From the NCBI RefSeq assembly GCF_001443605.1, contig NZ_CP013118.1:3931001-3995000 (forward strand): 64,000 nucleotides of DNA. The letters run 5' to 3'. The stretch is from Salinivirga cyanobacteriivorans. GTDB lineage: Bacteria > Bacteroidota > Bacteroidia > Bacteroidales > Salinivirgaceae. The position numbers were made by a program, and so were the translations under genes. Numbering within the stretch: the stretch's first letter is position 1; every line of letters begins with the position of its first letter. Under the pieces are notes generated by a model. That model was not told where the DNA came from, ran no database searches, and saw nothing but the letters and a program-made list of their open reading frames with translations. Positions 26,357 to 35,447 of the stretch are shown piece after piece.

Positions 26357-27161
26357 GATCGAAATTTAGTTTAGTAACGTGTTCAAGTGCATGATATGCT
26401 GTGAAGTCGGCTTTTATGGGCACTACAGCTACGTAATTATTGGCCAAAGCCCATTCATCAGTATCTTTGGCTTCAGGCTCAAAATTATTGAATGAGCCGG
26501 TGAGCCAGTAATAATCTTTATTGTGTGGGTCTGTACGTTTTTCAAAGTTCTCCTTCCATGTACCATGCGTTTGCCTGCATACCCTCAGGCCTTTTATTTC
26601 ATCAGGTTTTGCCTTTGGTACGTTCACGTTTAATGTGGTGTATGCTGGTAAATCATGCTCAAGTACATACCTGAAAACACGGTCGGCATAATAGGCGGCA
26701 GCTTCAAAGTCGGCTTCTGCAGAATGGTCGAGTAATGAGAATCCAATTGACGTAACACCATTTAAACACGCCTCAACTGCTGCACCCATTGTCCCCGAAT
26801 ATATGACAGAAATGGAGGCATTAGATCCGTGGTTAATGCCACTTACCATGATATCGGGTTTGCGGGGAACAACCTGATTTAAACCCAGTTTAACGCAATC
26901 GACTGGTGTGCCATTGCATTTGTAGAGGGTTACTCCTTCTCCTTCGCGCACTTTTTTAAGTCTCAAGGGTTCTTTTATTGTAATAGCATGCGACATGCCA
27001 GATCGGGCACTCTCCGGGGCTACTGCAATTACTTCACCATATTTCGAAACAACTTCGATTAATGTTTGCATGCCTCTGGCATAGTAGCCATCATCGTTTG
27101 AGACAAAAATTAAGGGTTTATTCTGATCTTTCAAGGTTAAATTTTTTGGTTTAAATGGCAA
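26340..27161 (-). CDS. surE: 5'/3'-nucleotidase SurE
   Basis: A 273-residue metal-dependent phosphatase. The N-terminal SNDDGYYARGM supplies the paired Asp ligands; SGINHGSNASISVIYSGTMGAA holds the Asn ligand and the active-site loop. Length is usual for SurE. It dephosphorylates nucleoside 5'- or 3'-monophosphates and is linked to stationary-phase survival. It overlaps the small membrane protein gene behind it. It is divergent from the small ORF at 27278. Confidence 0.96.
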   Translation of the reverse strand: MPFKPKNLTLKDQNKPLIFVSNDDGYYARGMQTLIEVVSKYGEVIAVAPESARSGMSHAITIKEPLRLKKVREGEGVTLYKCNGTPVDCVKLGLNQVVPRKPDIMVSGINHGSNASISVIYSGTMGAAVEACLNGVTSIGFSLLDHSAEADFEAAAYYADRVFRYVLEHDLPAYTTLNVNVPKAKPDEIKGLRVCRQTHGTWKENFEKRTDPHNKDYYWLTGSFNNFEPEAKDTDEWALANNYVAVVPIKADFTAYHALEHVTKLNFDHDQEN

Positions 27162-27218
27162 ATATAAATAAAGTTTCGGGTTTGCCGTAGCATATACAAG
27201 GCGTTCTTTTTATGTTGC

Positions 27219-27252
27219 TTTGTTTTATGCTAAACCAAACTTTATACATTTG
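27219..27252 (+). promoter_or_regulatory. Candidate Bacteroidota promoter for the 52-residue ORF
   Basis: TTTG at 27219-27222 and TACATTTG at 27245-27252 (TAnnTTTG) with a 22-base spacer. Predicted transcription starts about 27259, some 20 bases before ATG 27278. Confidence 0.5.
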
Positions 27253-27277
27253 TGTTTAATGCTAAAACTAACTTATA

Positions 27278-27436
27278 ATGGCAAAATTGAGCAAGAAAAA
27301 TAAAAATGCTGTTTTAATTATCCTGGCAATCCTTATCATGGCCGGAGGAATGGCCATTCGCGTATTACCAATAGCTGCACTGGGTGCAGTTTTTTTGCTG
27401 GGCATCTTAATTAATAACCTAATTTCAAAGATGTAG
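27278..27436 (+). CDS. 52-residue membrane protein
   Basis: Begins MAKLSKKNKNAVLIILAIL and ends NNLISKM. Two hydrophobic segments (~11-27 and ~30-47) follow a lysine-rich N-terminus, the usual topology signal for a small inner-membrane hairpin. A well-placed TTTG/TAnnTTTG promoter precedes it, which argues against a chance ORF. No homologue is recognised. Confidence 0.55.
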   Translation: MAKLSKKNKNAVLIILAILIMAGGMAIRVLPIAALGAVFLLGILINNLISKM

Positions 27437-27481
27437 ACTGTTTTTTTCGGATGTAATTTCTGCGTTGCTTAAAATTGATAA

Positions 27482-30304
27482 TTACCTGTGGCAAATTGAT
27501 TTGAAATAACAATTAGTACACATGTCGCTATCTTCGGTTTGTTTGAATGGTGTGGTATTATCAAAAAGTTCAGTTAAGATATTGCTTAACTGGGCTTTAA
27601 AGTCATTTTTTAAATCGGCGTACGTCTCTTGTTTGCGGCCTGAAAAAATAATTGGATGAATTGGCCTGTTTTCCTGAATGTAGAGTAGAGAAGGGGTGAG
27701 CTCTTTGTTTTGTGCAAATTCGTAGTTTTCAATTATGGTAGTATAGAGGTAAGCCTGAAAAGCTGCTTCAGGTCTTTTAGGTAGGTCATGCGCAAAAAGA
27801 TCCTCAAATCGTGGTTTTTGTGTTGGAACTTTACCGGTTTTATAATCAATTACGAATATTTGGTTTCCTGAAGCCTGTAAGCGGTCAATTTTACCTGCAA
27901 TTGTTATTGTTTGATCCTGGTTTATTTGGTGCTTTATCTCATATTCCTCTTCAAGACCATATAAACTAAATCCTTCGTTTTTAATATCGTTTTCAATCAC
28001 CCTTTTTATATACTTGAGGGCAACCTGTTCAATAAGCGATATCATACCATTCGATTTTTTTTGCAATTCAATGTTGCCAAATTGCTGTGCCATGATATGG
28101 TTAATCTGTTTGAGAATTGTCTCATCATTGAGCAATGGTAATAGCATGTCTTTCGAGATGGGCTTTTTTGTCCCTGAAAGGGGTTTGTAAAGCAATTCCA
28201 TTGTATCGTGAAAAATTTGTCCAAAGATTCGTTGGTCAATACCAGAATCTAATTGCTCCGGTTCTTTAATTTTAGCAATATACTGCAGGTAAAACTTTAG
28301 CGGACAATTAAGATAAGTATTGAGCTGAATCGGGTATATTTTTCTTTTTCCGTTCAGGTATTGATTTAATAATGGCTGAACGGTTTGATCTTTTTCTATT
28401 ACAATTGGGTTTTCATTAATTGGTGTAACGACGTGTTGGTATTTGTTTTCTGTAATTGTATTCGGAAATTCGAATGCAATTTGCTGCAAAAATCTTGATT
28501 TCTCACCATAGTCATTATCAGCTTCGTTTGAATTGTATATTAGTGTAAGGTTTTGAGCTCTTTGAATGGCTCTGTAAAAGTAATATGCGAAAACAGCATC
28601 CTGGTTTTCAAAGGTGAGCAGTCCATAGGCTTTGCGTAAATTGTAAGGAATGAAGCTGGGCGCAACCGATGACGAGGGCAGAAAACCTTCATTTACCGCA
28701 TTAATAATTAGGTTTTCGAAATCAAGTGTTCTGGCTTCAATAAGCCCCATGATTTGAATTCCTTTTAAAGGTTCGCCTTCAAGTGTGAGATTGATGCTGC
28801 TTAGAATTCTGTCAATAAGCCGCACCATGAGCTTTTCGGGCAGGTCTAATTTGTAATTTTCAATTTGCTGGGTGAGCTGATTGATGGCGCTATATATTTT
28901 TATTGCTGCCCCTGTATTAAAATAGTCTTTTTCGTTTTTTTCTTCATCATTGTATTCTACAATGGCCTTCAAAATACTTTTTAAATACTCGATTAGGTTA
29001 ATGTCTTTTACGGGGAAAAGAATTGACCCGATTGGGTCGGCCTGAAGCAAGTCTACTTCGCAAAACAAGCGTTTTTCATTAATTAATGTGTCTAGGGTTT
29101 CTTTTAAATTTGGGGTATTGATGATATCCTGTTGCAGAACTTCAATAACCCAGGCGCTTTTATAGAGTGTATTCCCTTTATTTTTAATTTTTTGTTGTTT
29201 AACCTGCATCAGAATTTTTACCAGGCCCAGCAAACTGGTATTTTGCAATGGCAACCCCATGGTTACATTAATTTTCCCTGTGTCATCGGGCAGCGTCTGT
29301 AGCAGTGGAGTTAAAAGGCTTTCATTACCCAGGATAATTCCGTTTTTCAGCGGATCATCATCCTGACTTTTGGCTTTAGATGTGATTATTTCGGCAGTTT
29401 TCTGAGCCATTTCAAGTTCTCCGGGAAAACCAATACACTCAATTTTCTGTTTATTTCTGAGATTATCAAAATTATGCTTATCGCCCAGAGTCGAAGGATA
29501 CTGGCGTAGGTTTTGTCGCATAAAATATCCTGCCTCGTGATGTTTTTTGTCTAAATACCACTGGTCATAATCCCAGTAAAATAAACCACCTGCCGCTTTA
29601 GCAGCATTAAATATTTGCTTTTCGGCACCACTTAATGCGTTAAATCCTATAAATACTGGTTTCTTCTTATCAAAGTTTATTTGGTTTTTATCAGCCTTTA
29701 TAGCAGTTTCTCTGTAAAGCATGCCTTCATAACCCATCCCGGCACTGGAAAGCTCTTTTTTGTATGCTTCATATATTTTATATAAATGCTTCCAGAACTC
29801 AAGAAATTGTCCCCGCACTTTTTCCTGGCTTTTAGCTCCTGTACCCTTATATATGTTCTGCCAAAATTGTTTGATTAGTTCAATTTGGTCGCCTTCTAAA
29901 TCATCAAATAGTTGCTCAATCTCTTTAAGGTCATGCACATATTTAAATAAATGGCCTGCGTCAACAAGATATTTGTCAATGTCATCGAAATCGGCTAAAA
30001 GCATTTCTCCAAAGTACCAAAAGTTATCTATTGTTTCTTCTTTTGTAATAATGTTGCTGTAGGTTTGGTACAATAAAGCTATTGCAGGAATAGTTTCTAT
30101 GAGTTTTAATTTACTCTCATTTTCAACAAATTCATTTATTGTAAATATTGATGGTGCAAACCGTGGCTTTTCTATCAGTTGTGATAAGATATGCTTTAAA
30201 AAGGTTCTTGATCTTTTCCCTGGCACAATGATTAGCAATTCATGTAACGAATGATTCTTACGTTCCAGTAGGTCTTCTGCAACTAGCTCAAGAAATTTTT
30301 TCAT
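27482..30304 (-). CDS. AddB-like PD-(D/E)XK nuclease / inactivated helicase
   Basis: A 940-residue protein. The C-terminal third is a RecB-family nuclease: IAGKIDRLQASG then FVIDYKTGK gives the D...D-x-K core. An iron-sulfur staple is visible as a Cys in YLNCPLKFYLQY plus C-x2-C-x5-C (MCTNCYFKSIC) at the end, as in AddB. The N-terminal two thirds resemble a superfamily-1 helicase, but where a Walker A would be it reads VPGKRSRTF, so ATP hydrolysis is unlikely. It probably pairs with an AddA-like helicase-nuclease encoded elsewhere to process DNA ends. It stands alone here. Confidence 0.82.
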   Translation of the reverse strand: MKKFLELVAEDLLERKNHSLHELLIIVPGKRSRTFLKHILSQLIEKPRFAPSIFTINEFVENESKLKLIETIPAIALLYQTYSNIITKEETIDNFWYFGEMLLADFDDIDKYLVDAGHLFKYVHDLKEIEQLFDDLEGDQIELIKQFWQNIYKGTGAKSQEKVRGQFLEFWKHLYKIYEAYKKELSSAGMGYEGMLYRETAIKADKNQINFDKKKPVFIGFNALSGAEKQIFNAAKAAGGLFYWDYDQWYLDKKHHEAGYFMRQNLRQYPSTLGDKHNFDNLRNKQKIECIGFPGELEMAQKTAEIITSKAKSQDDDPLKNGIILGNESLLTPLLQTLPDDTGKINVTMGLPLQNTSLLGLVKILMQVKQQKIKNKGNTLYKSAWVIEVLQQDIINTPNLKETLDTLINEKRLFCEVDLLQADPIGSILFPVKDINLIEYLKSILKAIVEYNDEEKNEKDYFNTGAAIKIYSAINQLTQQIENYKLDLPEKLMVRLIDRILSSINLTLEGEPLKGIQIMGLIEARTLDFENLIINAVNEGFLPSSSVAPSFIPYNLRKAYGLLTFENQDAVFAYYFYRAIQRAQNLTLIYNSNEADNDYGEKSRFLQQIAFEFPNTITENKYQHVVTPINENPIVIEKDQTVQPLLNQYLNGKRKIYPIQLNTYLNCPLKFYLQYIAKIKEPEQLDSGIDQRIFGQIFHDTMELLYKPLSGTKKPISKDMLLPLLNDETILKQINHIMAQQFGNIELQKKSNGMISLIEQVALKYIKRVIENDIKNEGFSLYGLEEEYEIKHQINQDQTITIAGKIDRLQASGNQIFVIDYKTGKVPTQKPRFEDLFAHDLPKRPEAAFQAYLYTTIIENYEFAQNKELTPSLLYIQENRPIHPIIFSGRKQETYADLKNDFKAQLSNILTELFDNTTPFKQTEDSDMCTNCYFKSICHR

Positions 30305-30647
30305 GTTTTTATAATTAAACAGTAAATGTAATTAGAAGAAAAAATTTAACAAATTTTATACTTCTTAATAATTATTCTATTTTTTTATAGTTTGTATATC
30401 AGTTATTTATATCGTTGATTCTATTTTAATTAGTTGTGATAAAAATGGTCTGTGTTAATGGAAAAGCATTATAGGTAGGGCCTCTGCACAATTTTGTTTA
30501 ACGTAAAAAAATATTTTAAGATAAATACATCCTTTAATTTTAATCTATGAAATATATATAATGTCATTAAATAACTGAAAAATAATTAAATGAAGTATTT
30601 TAATTTAGAATAATTCTAAATATTAAGATTTTTTTAACATAAATTTA
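30305..30647. other. AT-rich intergenic region, no gene seen
   Basis: About 340 bases, very AT-rich, between the divergent nuclease and sigma-factor genes. I see no ORF of any length worth naming and no strong hairpin. It ends at the promoter of the sigma-factor gene. Confidence 0.6.
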
Positions 30648-30679
30648 TTTGGATTTTGTTCAATTATGGTTTATATTTG
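30648..30679 (+). promoter_or_regulatory. Bacteroidota-type promoter of the ECF sigma gene
   Basis: TTTG at 30648-30651 and TATATTTG at 30672-30679 (TAnnTTTG) with a 20-base spacer, an exact match to the phylum's housekeeping consensus. Transcription is predicted near 30686, 26 bases before ATG 30712. Confidence 0.7.
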
Positions 30680-30711
30680 TTAAACAAATTAATCATAAAA
30701 ACTCGACACCT

Positions 30712-31218
30712 ATGACTGCAATTGAATTCAACAATCAATTAACCGATTTAAGAGACAATCTACACAGATTTGCTTACAGGTTAACCACAAATGCCGAGGA
30801 AGCAGAAGATCTACTGCAAGAAACTATGCTTAAAGCTTTAAGTAATAAGGACAAGTTTCAGGATAAAACAAATCTTAAATCCTGGACTTTTACCATTATG
30901 AAAAATACTTTTATAAATAATTACCGAAGGGCAACACGCTCACAAACAATTCTGGATACAACTAAAGAGTTGCATTTTCTCAATGTACCTCAAGATTCAG
31001 GATTTATTTCTCCCGATGCCAGTTTTTCTGTACAGGAAATTCGTAAGGCCATAAATAACCTGGAGATAGAATATCGTAAACCATTTACGATGCATACTGA
31101 AGGTTTCAAATACAAGGAAATTGCCGAGGAGCTCGGATTGCCTATCGGGTCAGTGAAAAGTAGAATTTTTATTGCCCGTAAAAAATTAATGAGTATGTTG
31201 CAGGATTACAGCCGATAA
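30712..31218 (+). CDS. ECF-type RNA polymerase sigma factor
   Basis: A 168-residue protein from ATG 30712; the in-frame codon at 30649 lies inside the promoter and is rejected. Region 2 is seen in AEDLLQETMLKAL and FTIMKNTFINNYRR, region 4 in FKYKEIAEELGLPIGSVKSRIFIARKKL. No anti-sigma gene is adjacent, so it is either regulated at the transcription level or by a distant partner. A terminator follows, so it is a single-gene unit. Confidence 0.93.
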   Translation: MTAIEFNNQLTDLRDNLHRFAYRLTTNAEEAEDLLQETMLKALSNKDKFQDKTNLKSWTFTIMKNTFINNYRRATRSQTILDTTKELHFLNVPQDSGFISPDASFSVQEIRKAINNLEIEYRKPFTMHTEGFKYKEIAEELGLPIGSVKSRIFIARKKLMSMLQDYSR

Positions 31219-31237
31219 AAAATTTTTTCTATTTTAT

Positions 31238-31270
31238 GGAAAGCTGTCTCATATGGGGCAGCTTTTCTTT
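31238..31270 (+). terminator. Intrinsic terminator after the sigma-factor gene
   Basis: Stem AAAGCTGTCTC / GGGGCAGCTTT (31240-31250 and 31255-31265, with G-U pairs) with an ATAT loop, followed by a T-rich run. Confidence 0.7.
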
Positions 31271-31338
31271 TTGTCTTCGGAAACAAACATTGGAAACGCT
31301 CGTTTGTTACTAGAAAAAAGTTAAATTTCATACTACAT

Positions 31339-34155
31339 ATGGATAAGCTCTCATTTCTGGGTAATGCAGATTTAAATGCAATTGAAGAATTATACCAGCA
31401 ATATACGAAAGACCCCAATGCTGTAGAATCCACCTGGCGGCATTTTTTTGAAGGTTTTGATTTTTCGCGAAAGCAATACGGCGAAACTGAAATAACCAAT
31501 AAAGAATTTAATGTCATAAACCTTATACATGCCTACCGCCAAAGGGGACATTTGTTTACAAAAACTAATCCCGTAAGGCAAAGGCGACAGTATCGTCCGA
31601 CTTTGAACCTTGAGAACTTTGGTTTGGAGCAATCCGATCTTACCACTGTTTTCCAATCCGGGACATTAATTGGTATTGGCCCTTCGAAACTCGAAGATAT
31701 TATAGCGCATCTAAACGAAACTTATCGCGATAATGTTGGAGTTGAGTATAAATACATAAGGCATCCGGAGGTTTTAGACTGGCTTGAGAAAAGAATGGAA
31801 AGTACAAGGAACCAGCCTAAATTCAGTTCTGATAGGAAAAAACATATTTATAAGCATCTGGTGCAGGCCGTAGGTTTTGAAAAATACCTACATAAAAAGT
31901 TTATCGGTCAAAAGAGTTTTTCGCTGGAAGGAGCAGAGGCGCTTATTCCTGCATTGGATTCAATTATTGAAAATGGTGCCGAAAAAGGTATAAAGGAGTT
32001 TATAATTGGAATGTCGCACCGTGGCCGCCTGAATGTGCTCTCCAATATTCTGAAAAAACCATATTCCAATATTTTTCGGGAGTTTTTAGGTAAATCATAC
32101 GAAAAAGGGATAAGCCTTGGCGATGTTAAATATCATCTTGGTTATGGAAATACAGTAACGACCGATCAGGGAAAAGATGTAAGGCTGAATCTGGCACCAA
32201 ACCCATCGCATCTTGAAGCTGTTGGTGGTGTTGTAGAGGGTATTGCCCGATCTAAAATAGACCAAAAATATAATGGAAATTATAATGAGGTGGCTCCAAT
32301 TCTGATTCATGGTGATGCCGCCATTGCTGCACAGGGTGTGGTTTACGAAATTATTCAGATGTCTCAGCTGGCTGGTTATAAAACCGGGGGAACCATTCAT
32401 CTCGTAATAAATAATCAGGTAGGGTTTACTACCAATTACCTTGATGGGCGTTCAAGCACTTACTCTACCGATGTGGCCAAGGTTACAAGAAGCCCTGTAT
32501 TTCATGTGAATGGAGATGATGTTGAGGCGTTGGTTAATACCATTAATCTGGCAATGGAATTCCGCCAGAAATGGCATGCCGACATTTTTATCGATATTCT
32601 TTCGTATCGGAAATACGGGCACAATGAGGGCGATGAACCAAGGTTTACACAGCCTAAACTATACAACATCATAGCAAAACATCCCGATATCAGACAAATA
32701 TACGAGCAACAATTGGTTGAAGAGAAGATAGCTGCCAAGAATGAGTTGACACAGATTAAAAACGAATTCAATAAAAAGCTTGACAATGCATTTGAGGAAG
32801 CAAGGGAGAAAGAGTCATTAGACATTAAACTTTTTTTGGAAGAAGACTGGAAGGGATATCCTTATCCGGATGAAAAATCCATTAAAGAGCAAATAGATAC
32901 ATCTTTTGAGAAAAAACAATTCCTTAAGCTGGCAGAAAAACTCACCAGCTTGCCAGAAAAGCTTAAGTTTTTTAAGAAAGCCATTAAAATTGTCAACGAC
33001 CGCAAGGAGATGGTCGAAAACGACAGGTTAGATTGGGCAATGGGCGAGTTGATGGCTTATGCTACACTTCTTAAAGAGAATTACAGAGTGCGCATTAGCG
33101 GGCAGGATAGCGTGCGGGGGACTTTTGCGCACAGGCATGCTGTTTTTATGGATGTCAATGGCGAAAAGCATTACACACCGCATCGTAAAATGACTTCTAA
33201 TCCTGAAGATTTTCAGATTTACAACAGTTTGCTTTCTGAATACGGAGTTATGGGCTTTGAATATGGATACGCTTTGGCTTCGCCGGATACACTTACAATT
33301 TGGGAAGCACAATTTGGCGATTTCTCCAATGTTGCCCAGGTCATTATTGACCAATTTATCAGTTCAGGTGAAGAGAAGTGGGGGCTCAAAAATGGATTAA
33401 CACTCTTGCTGCCTCATGGTTACGAAGGGCAGGGGCCCGAACACTCTAGTGCACGATTGGAGCGCTTTTTAAGTATGGCCGCCTCGAATAATATGCAAAT
33501 TGTGAATCCTACAACCCCGGCAAACTATTTTCACCTGTTAAGAAGACAGATGCACCGAAAATTCCGCTTGCCACTTGTGGTGTTCACTCCAAAAAGCTTA
33601 CTGCGACATTCAGAGTGTGTGTCATCTGTTGATGAAATGACAACCGGGAGTTTCCAGGAGGTAATTGATGATGACCATAACGATCCCCAAAAGGTATCGC
33701 GTGTAGTATTTTGTAGTGGAAAAATTTACTACGATTTACTTGCTCGCAAAAAAGAGCTGGATGTGGACGATATCGCACTGGTACGAATTGAGCAACTGCA
33801 CCCTTTCCCGGAAAAGGAGGTTCAAAAAATAATCGAAAAGTACCCAAATACCCTGTTATGGCTGTGGGTGCAGGAGGAGCCTGAGAATATGGGGGCCTGG
33901 AAGTATGTGCGCGATCAAATAGCCGATATCCCGCTTCAGGTAGTAGCCCGACTCAGAAGTGGTAGTCCGGCCACAGGTCTTGCCGCAATACATAAAACAG
34001 AACAGGAAGAGATTATCAATAAAGTTTTTAAACCCTGCACTTGTGAGTTGAATAATAAATATTGCGGATTGCAATGTGTGACAGGTAAAGCACGAGAAGA
34101 AATTAAAAAACAGCGTGACTATATTCTTGAATTACGAAAACACAACGTATTATGA
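31339..34155 (+). CDS. sucA: 2-oxoglutarate dehydrogenase E1 component
   Basis: A 938-residue thiamine-diphosphate enzyme of normal length. The N-terminal [19 protein letters not shown] is the E2-interaction tail. ThDP- and substrate-binding segments are [19 protein letters not shown], and [13 protein letters not shown] with the following NNQVGFTT. The C-terminal transketolase half has [17 protein letters not shown]. It decarboxylates 2-oxoglutarate and transfers the succinyl group to the E2 lipoyl arm in the TCA cycle. It overlaps sucB by 4 bases. Confidence 0.97.
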   Translation: MDKLSFLGNADLNAIEELYQQYTKDPNAVESTWRHFFEGFDFSRKQYGETEITNKEFNVINLIHAYRQRGHLFTKTNPVRQRRQYRPTLNLENFGLEQSDLTTVFQSGTLIGIGPSKLEDIIAHLNETYRDNVGVEYKYIRHPEVLDWLEKRMESTRNQPKFSSDRKKHIYKHLVQAVGFEKYLHKKFIGQKSFSLEGAEALIPALDSIIENGAEKGIKEFIIGMSHRGRLNVLSNILKKPYSNIFREFLGKSYEKGISLGDVKYHLGYGNTVTTDQGKDVRLNLAPNPSHLEAVGGVVEGIARSKIDQKYNGNYNEVAPILIHGDAAIAAQGVVYEIIQMSQLAGYKTGGTIHLVINNQVGFTTNYLDGRSSTYSTDVAKVTRSPVFHVNGDDVEALVNTINLAMEFRQKWHADIFIDILSYRKYGHNEGDEPRFTQPKLYNIIAKHPDIRQIYEQQLVEEKIAAKNELTQIKNEFNKKLDNAFEEAREKESLDIKLFLEEDWKGYPYPDEKSIKEQIDTSFEKKQFLKLAEKLTSLPEKLKFFKKAIKIVNDRKEMVENDRLDWAMGELMAYATLLKENYRVRISGQDSVRGTFAHRHAVFMDVNGEKHYTPHRKMTSNPEDFQIYNSLLSEYGVMGFEYGYALASPDTLTIWEAQFGDFSNVAQVIIDQFISSGEEKWGLKNGLTLLLPHGYEGQGPEHSSARLERFLSMAASNNMQIVNPTTPANYFHLLRRQMHRKFRLPLVVFTPKSLLRHSECVSSVDEMTTGSFQEVIDDDHNDPQKVSRVVFCSGKIYYDLLARKKELDVDDIALVRIEQLHPFPEKEVQKIIEKYPNTLLWLWVQEEPENMGAWKYVRDQIADIPLQVVARLRSGSPATGLAAIHKTEQEEIINKVFKPCTCELNNKYCGLQCVTGKAREEIKKQRDYILELRKHNVL

Positions 34156-35444
34156 TTATTGATATAAAGATCCCAACACCAGGAGAATCTATAACTGAAG
34201 TCGAAATAGCTTCATGGCTTGTTGAAGATGGTGCCATTGTCGAAAAAGATCAGGAAATTGCCGAAATTGAGTCGGATAAAGCCACATTAATGCTAACCGC
34301 TGAAGAAGGCGGCGAGATTGCCATAAAAGCGCCTGAGGGTGAAAGTATTAAAGTTGGAAGTGTGGCATGTACTATCGATACCAGTAAAGCTGATCAGGCC
34401 ACTGAAAGTAAGGCTGGCGCTTCTACTGGTGACAAAACCGATGTGCAGGATGATCAATCTGAATCGGAGAAGGAGAAAAATAAGGAAAAAAAATCTGATG
34501 ATAAAACTTCGGCACCTTCAAACGACAAGGTGAAAACCGTTGATGAAGAACACAGTCAAGTAAAAACAACACCTGTTGCCGATAAAATTATGCAGGCACA
34601 TGAAGTATCGGTTGATGACGTATTGAAGGGACTTGCGCGTTTAGATAAAAAAACAACCGAACGAGGTATTGAAGGACTCAAAGCCACAGATACAAATGAA
34701 GCTCAACCCGCCGGTGAGCGTTCAACAGAACGGAAAAAAATGTCATCGCTTCGCAAAAAAATTAGTGAGCGACTGGTAAAAGTTAAGAATGAAACAGCCA
34801 TGCTGACCACATTCAATGAAGTTGACATGTCGGCTGTAATGGATATGCGAAAAAAATACCAGAAAAAATTCACTGAGAAACATGGCATCAAGTTAGGATT
34901 TATGTCCTTTTTTACAAAGGCCGCTGCTGTAGCGTTGAAATCATTTCCTGAAGTAAATGCCATGATCGATGAAAATGAGCTTGTATATTTCAATTATGCC
35001 GATATTGGTATTGCAGTCCAAACGCCCAAAGGTTTAATGGTCCCAGTAATACGCAATACAGGCGATAAGTCACTGGCACAACTTGAATCGGATATTGCAG
35101 AAACGGCCACAAAGGCAAGAAATGGTAAAATTACCATTGATGAGTTGCAAGGCGGAACATTTTCTATTACCAATGGTGGAATTTTTGGGTCGATGTTGTC
35201 GACACCAATTATAAACCCGCCACAGGCAGGTATATTGGGTATGCATAATATTCAGGAACGGCCGGTTGCCATAAACGGACAGGTGGTTGTGCGGCCCATG
35301 ATGTACATTGCATTGTCATACGATCATCGAGTCATCGATGGAAAAAGTTCTGTGGGCTTTCTGAAAATGATAAAAGATCTGATTGAAAATCCTGTTATGT
35401 TGCTTAGTGGTGGCGATGCCAATGAGCAGTTATTAGAGCTTTAG
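34152..35444 (+). CDS. sucB: 2-oxoglutarate dehydrogenase E2, dihydrolipoyl succinyltransferase
   Basis: A 430-residue protein. Lipoyl domain at 1-75, with the lipoyl-lysine in [11 protein letters not shown]. Then a flexible charged linker (~80-130), the peripheral-subunit-binding domain ([18 protein letters not shown]) and the catalytic acyltransferase domain, ending in [11 protein letters not shown] with the active His and Asp. It moves the succinyl group from E1 to CoA in a large core assembly. Start ATG overlaps the sucA stop (ATGA). The E3 subunit gene is not in the window. Confidence 0.96.
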   Translation: MIIDIKIPTPGESITEVEIASWLVEDGAIVEKDQEIAEIESDKATLMLTAEEGGEIAIKAPEGESIKVGSVACTIDTSKADQATESKAGASTGDKTDVQDDQSESEKEKNKEKKSDDKTSAPSNDKVKTVDEEHSQVKTTPVADKIMQAHEVSVDDVLKGLARLDKKTTERGIEGLKATDTNEAQPAGERSTERKKMSSLRKKISERLVKVKNETAMLTTFNEVDMSAVMDMRKKYQKKFTEKHGIKLGFMSFFTKAAAVALKSFPEVNAMIDENELVYFNYADIGIAVQTPKGLMVPVIRNTGDKSLAQLESDIAETATKARNGKITIDELQGGTFSITNGGIFGSMLSTPIINPPQAGILGMHNIQERPVAINGQVVVRPMMYIALSYDHRVIDGKSSVGFLKMIKDLIENPVMLLSGGDANEQLLEL

Positions 35445-35447
35445 AAG

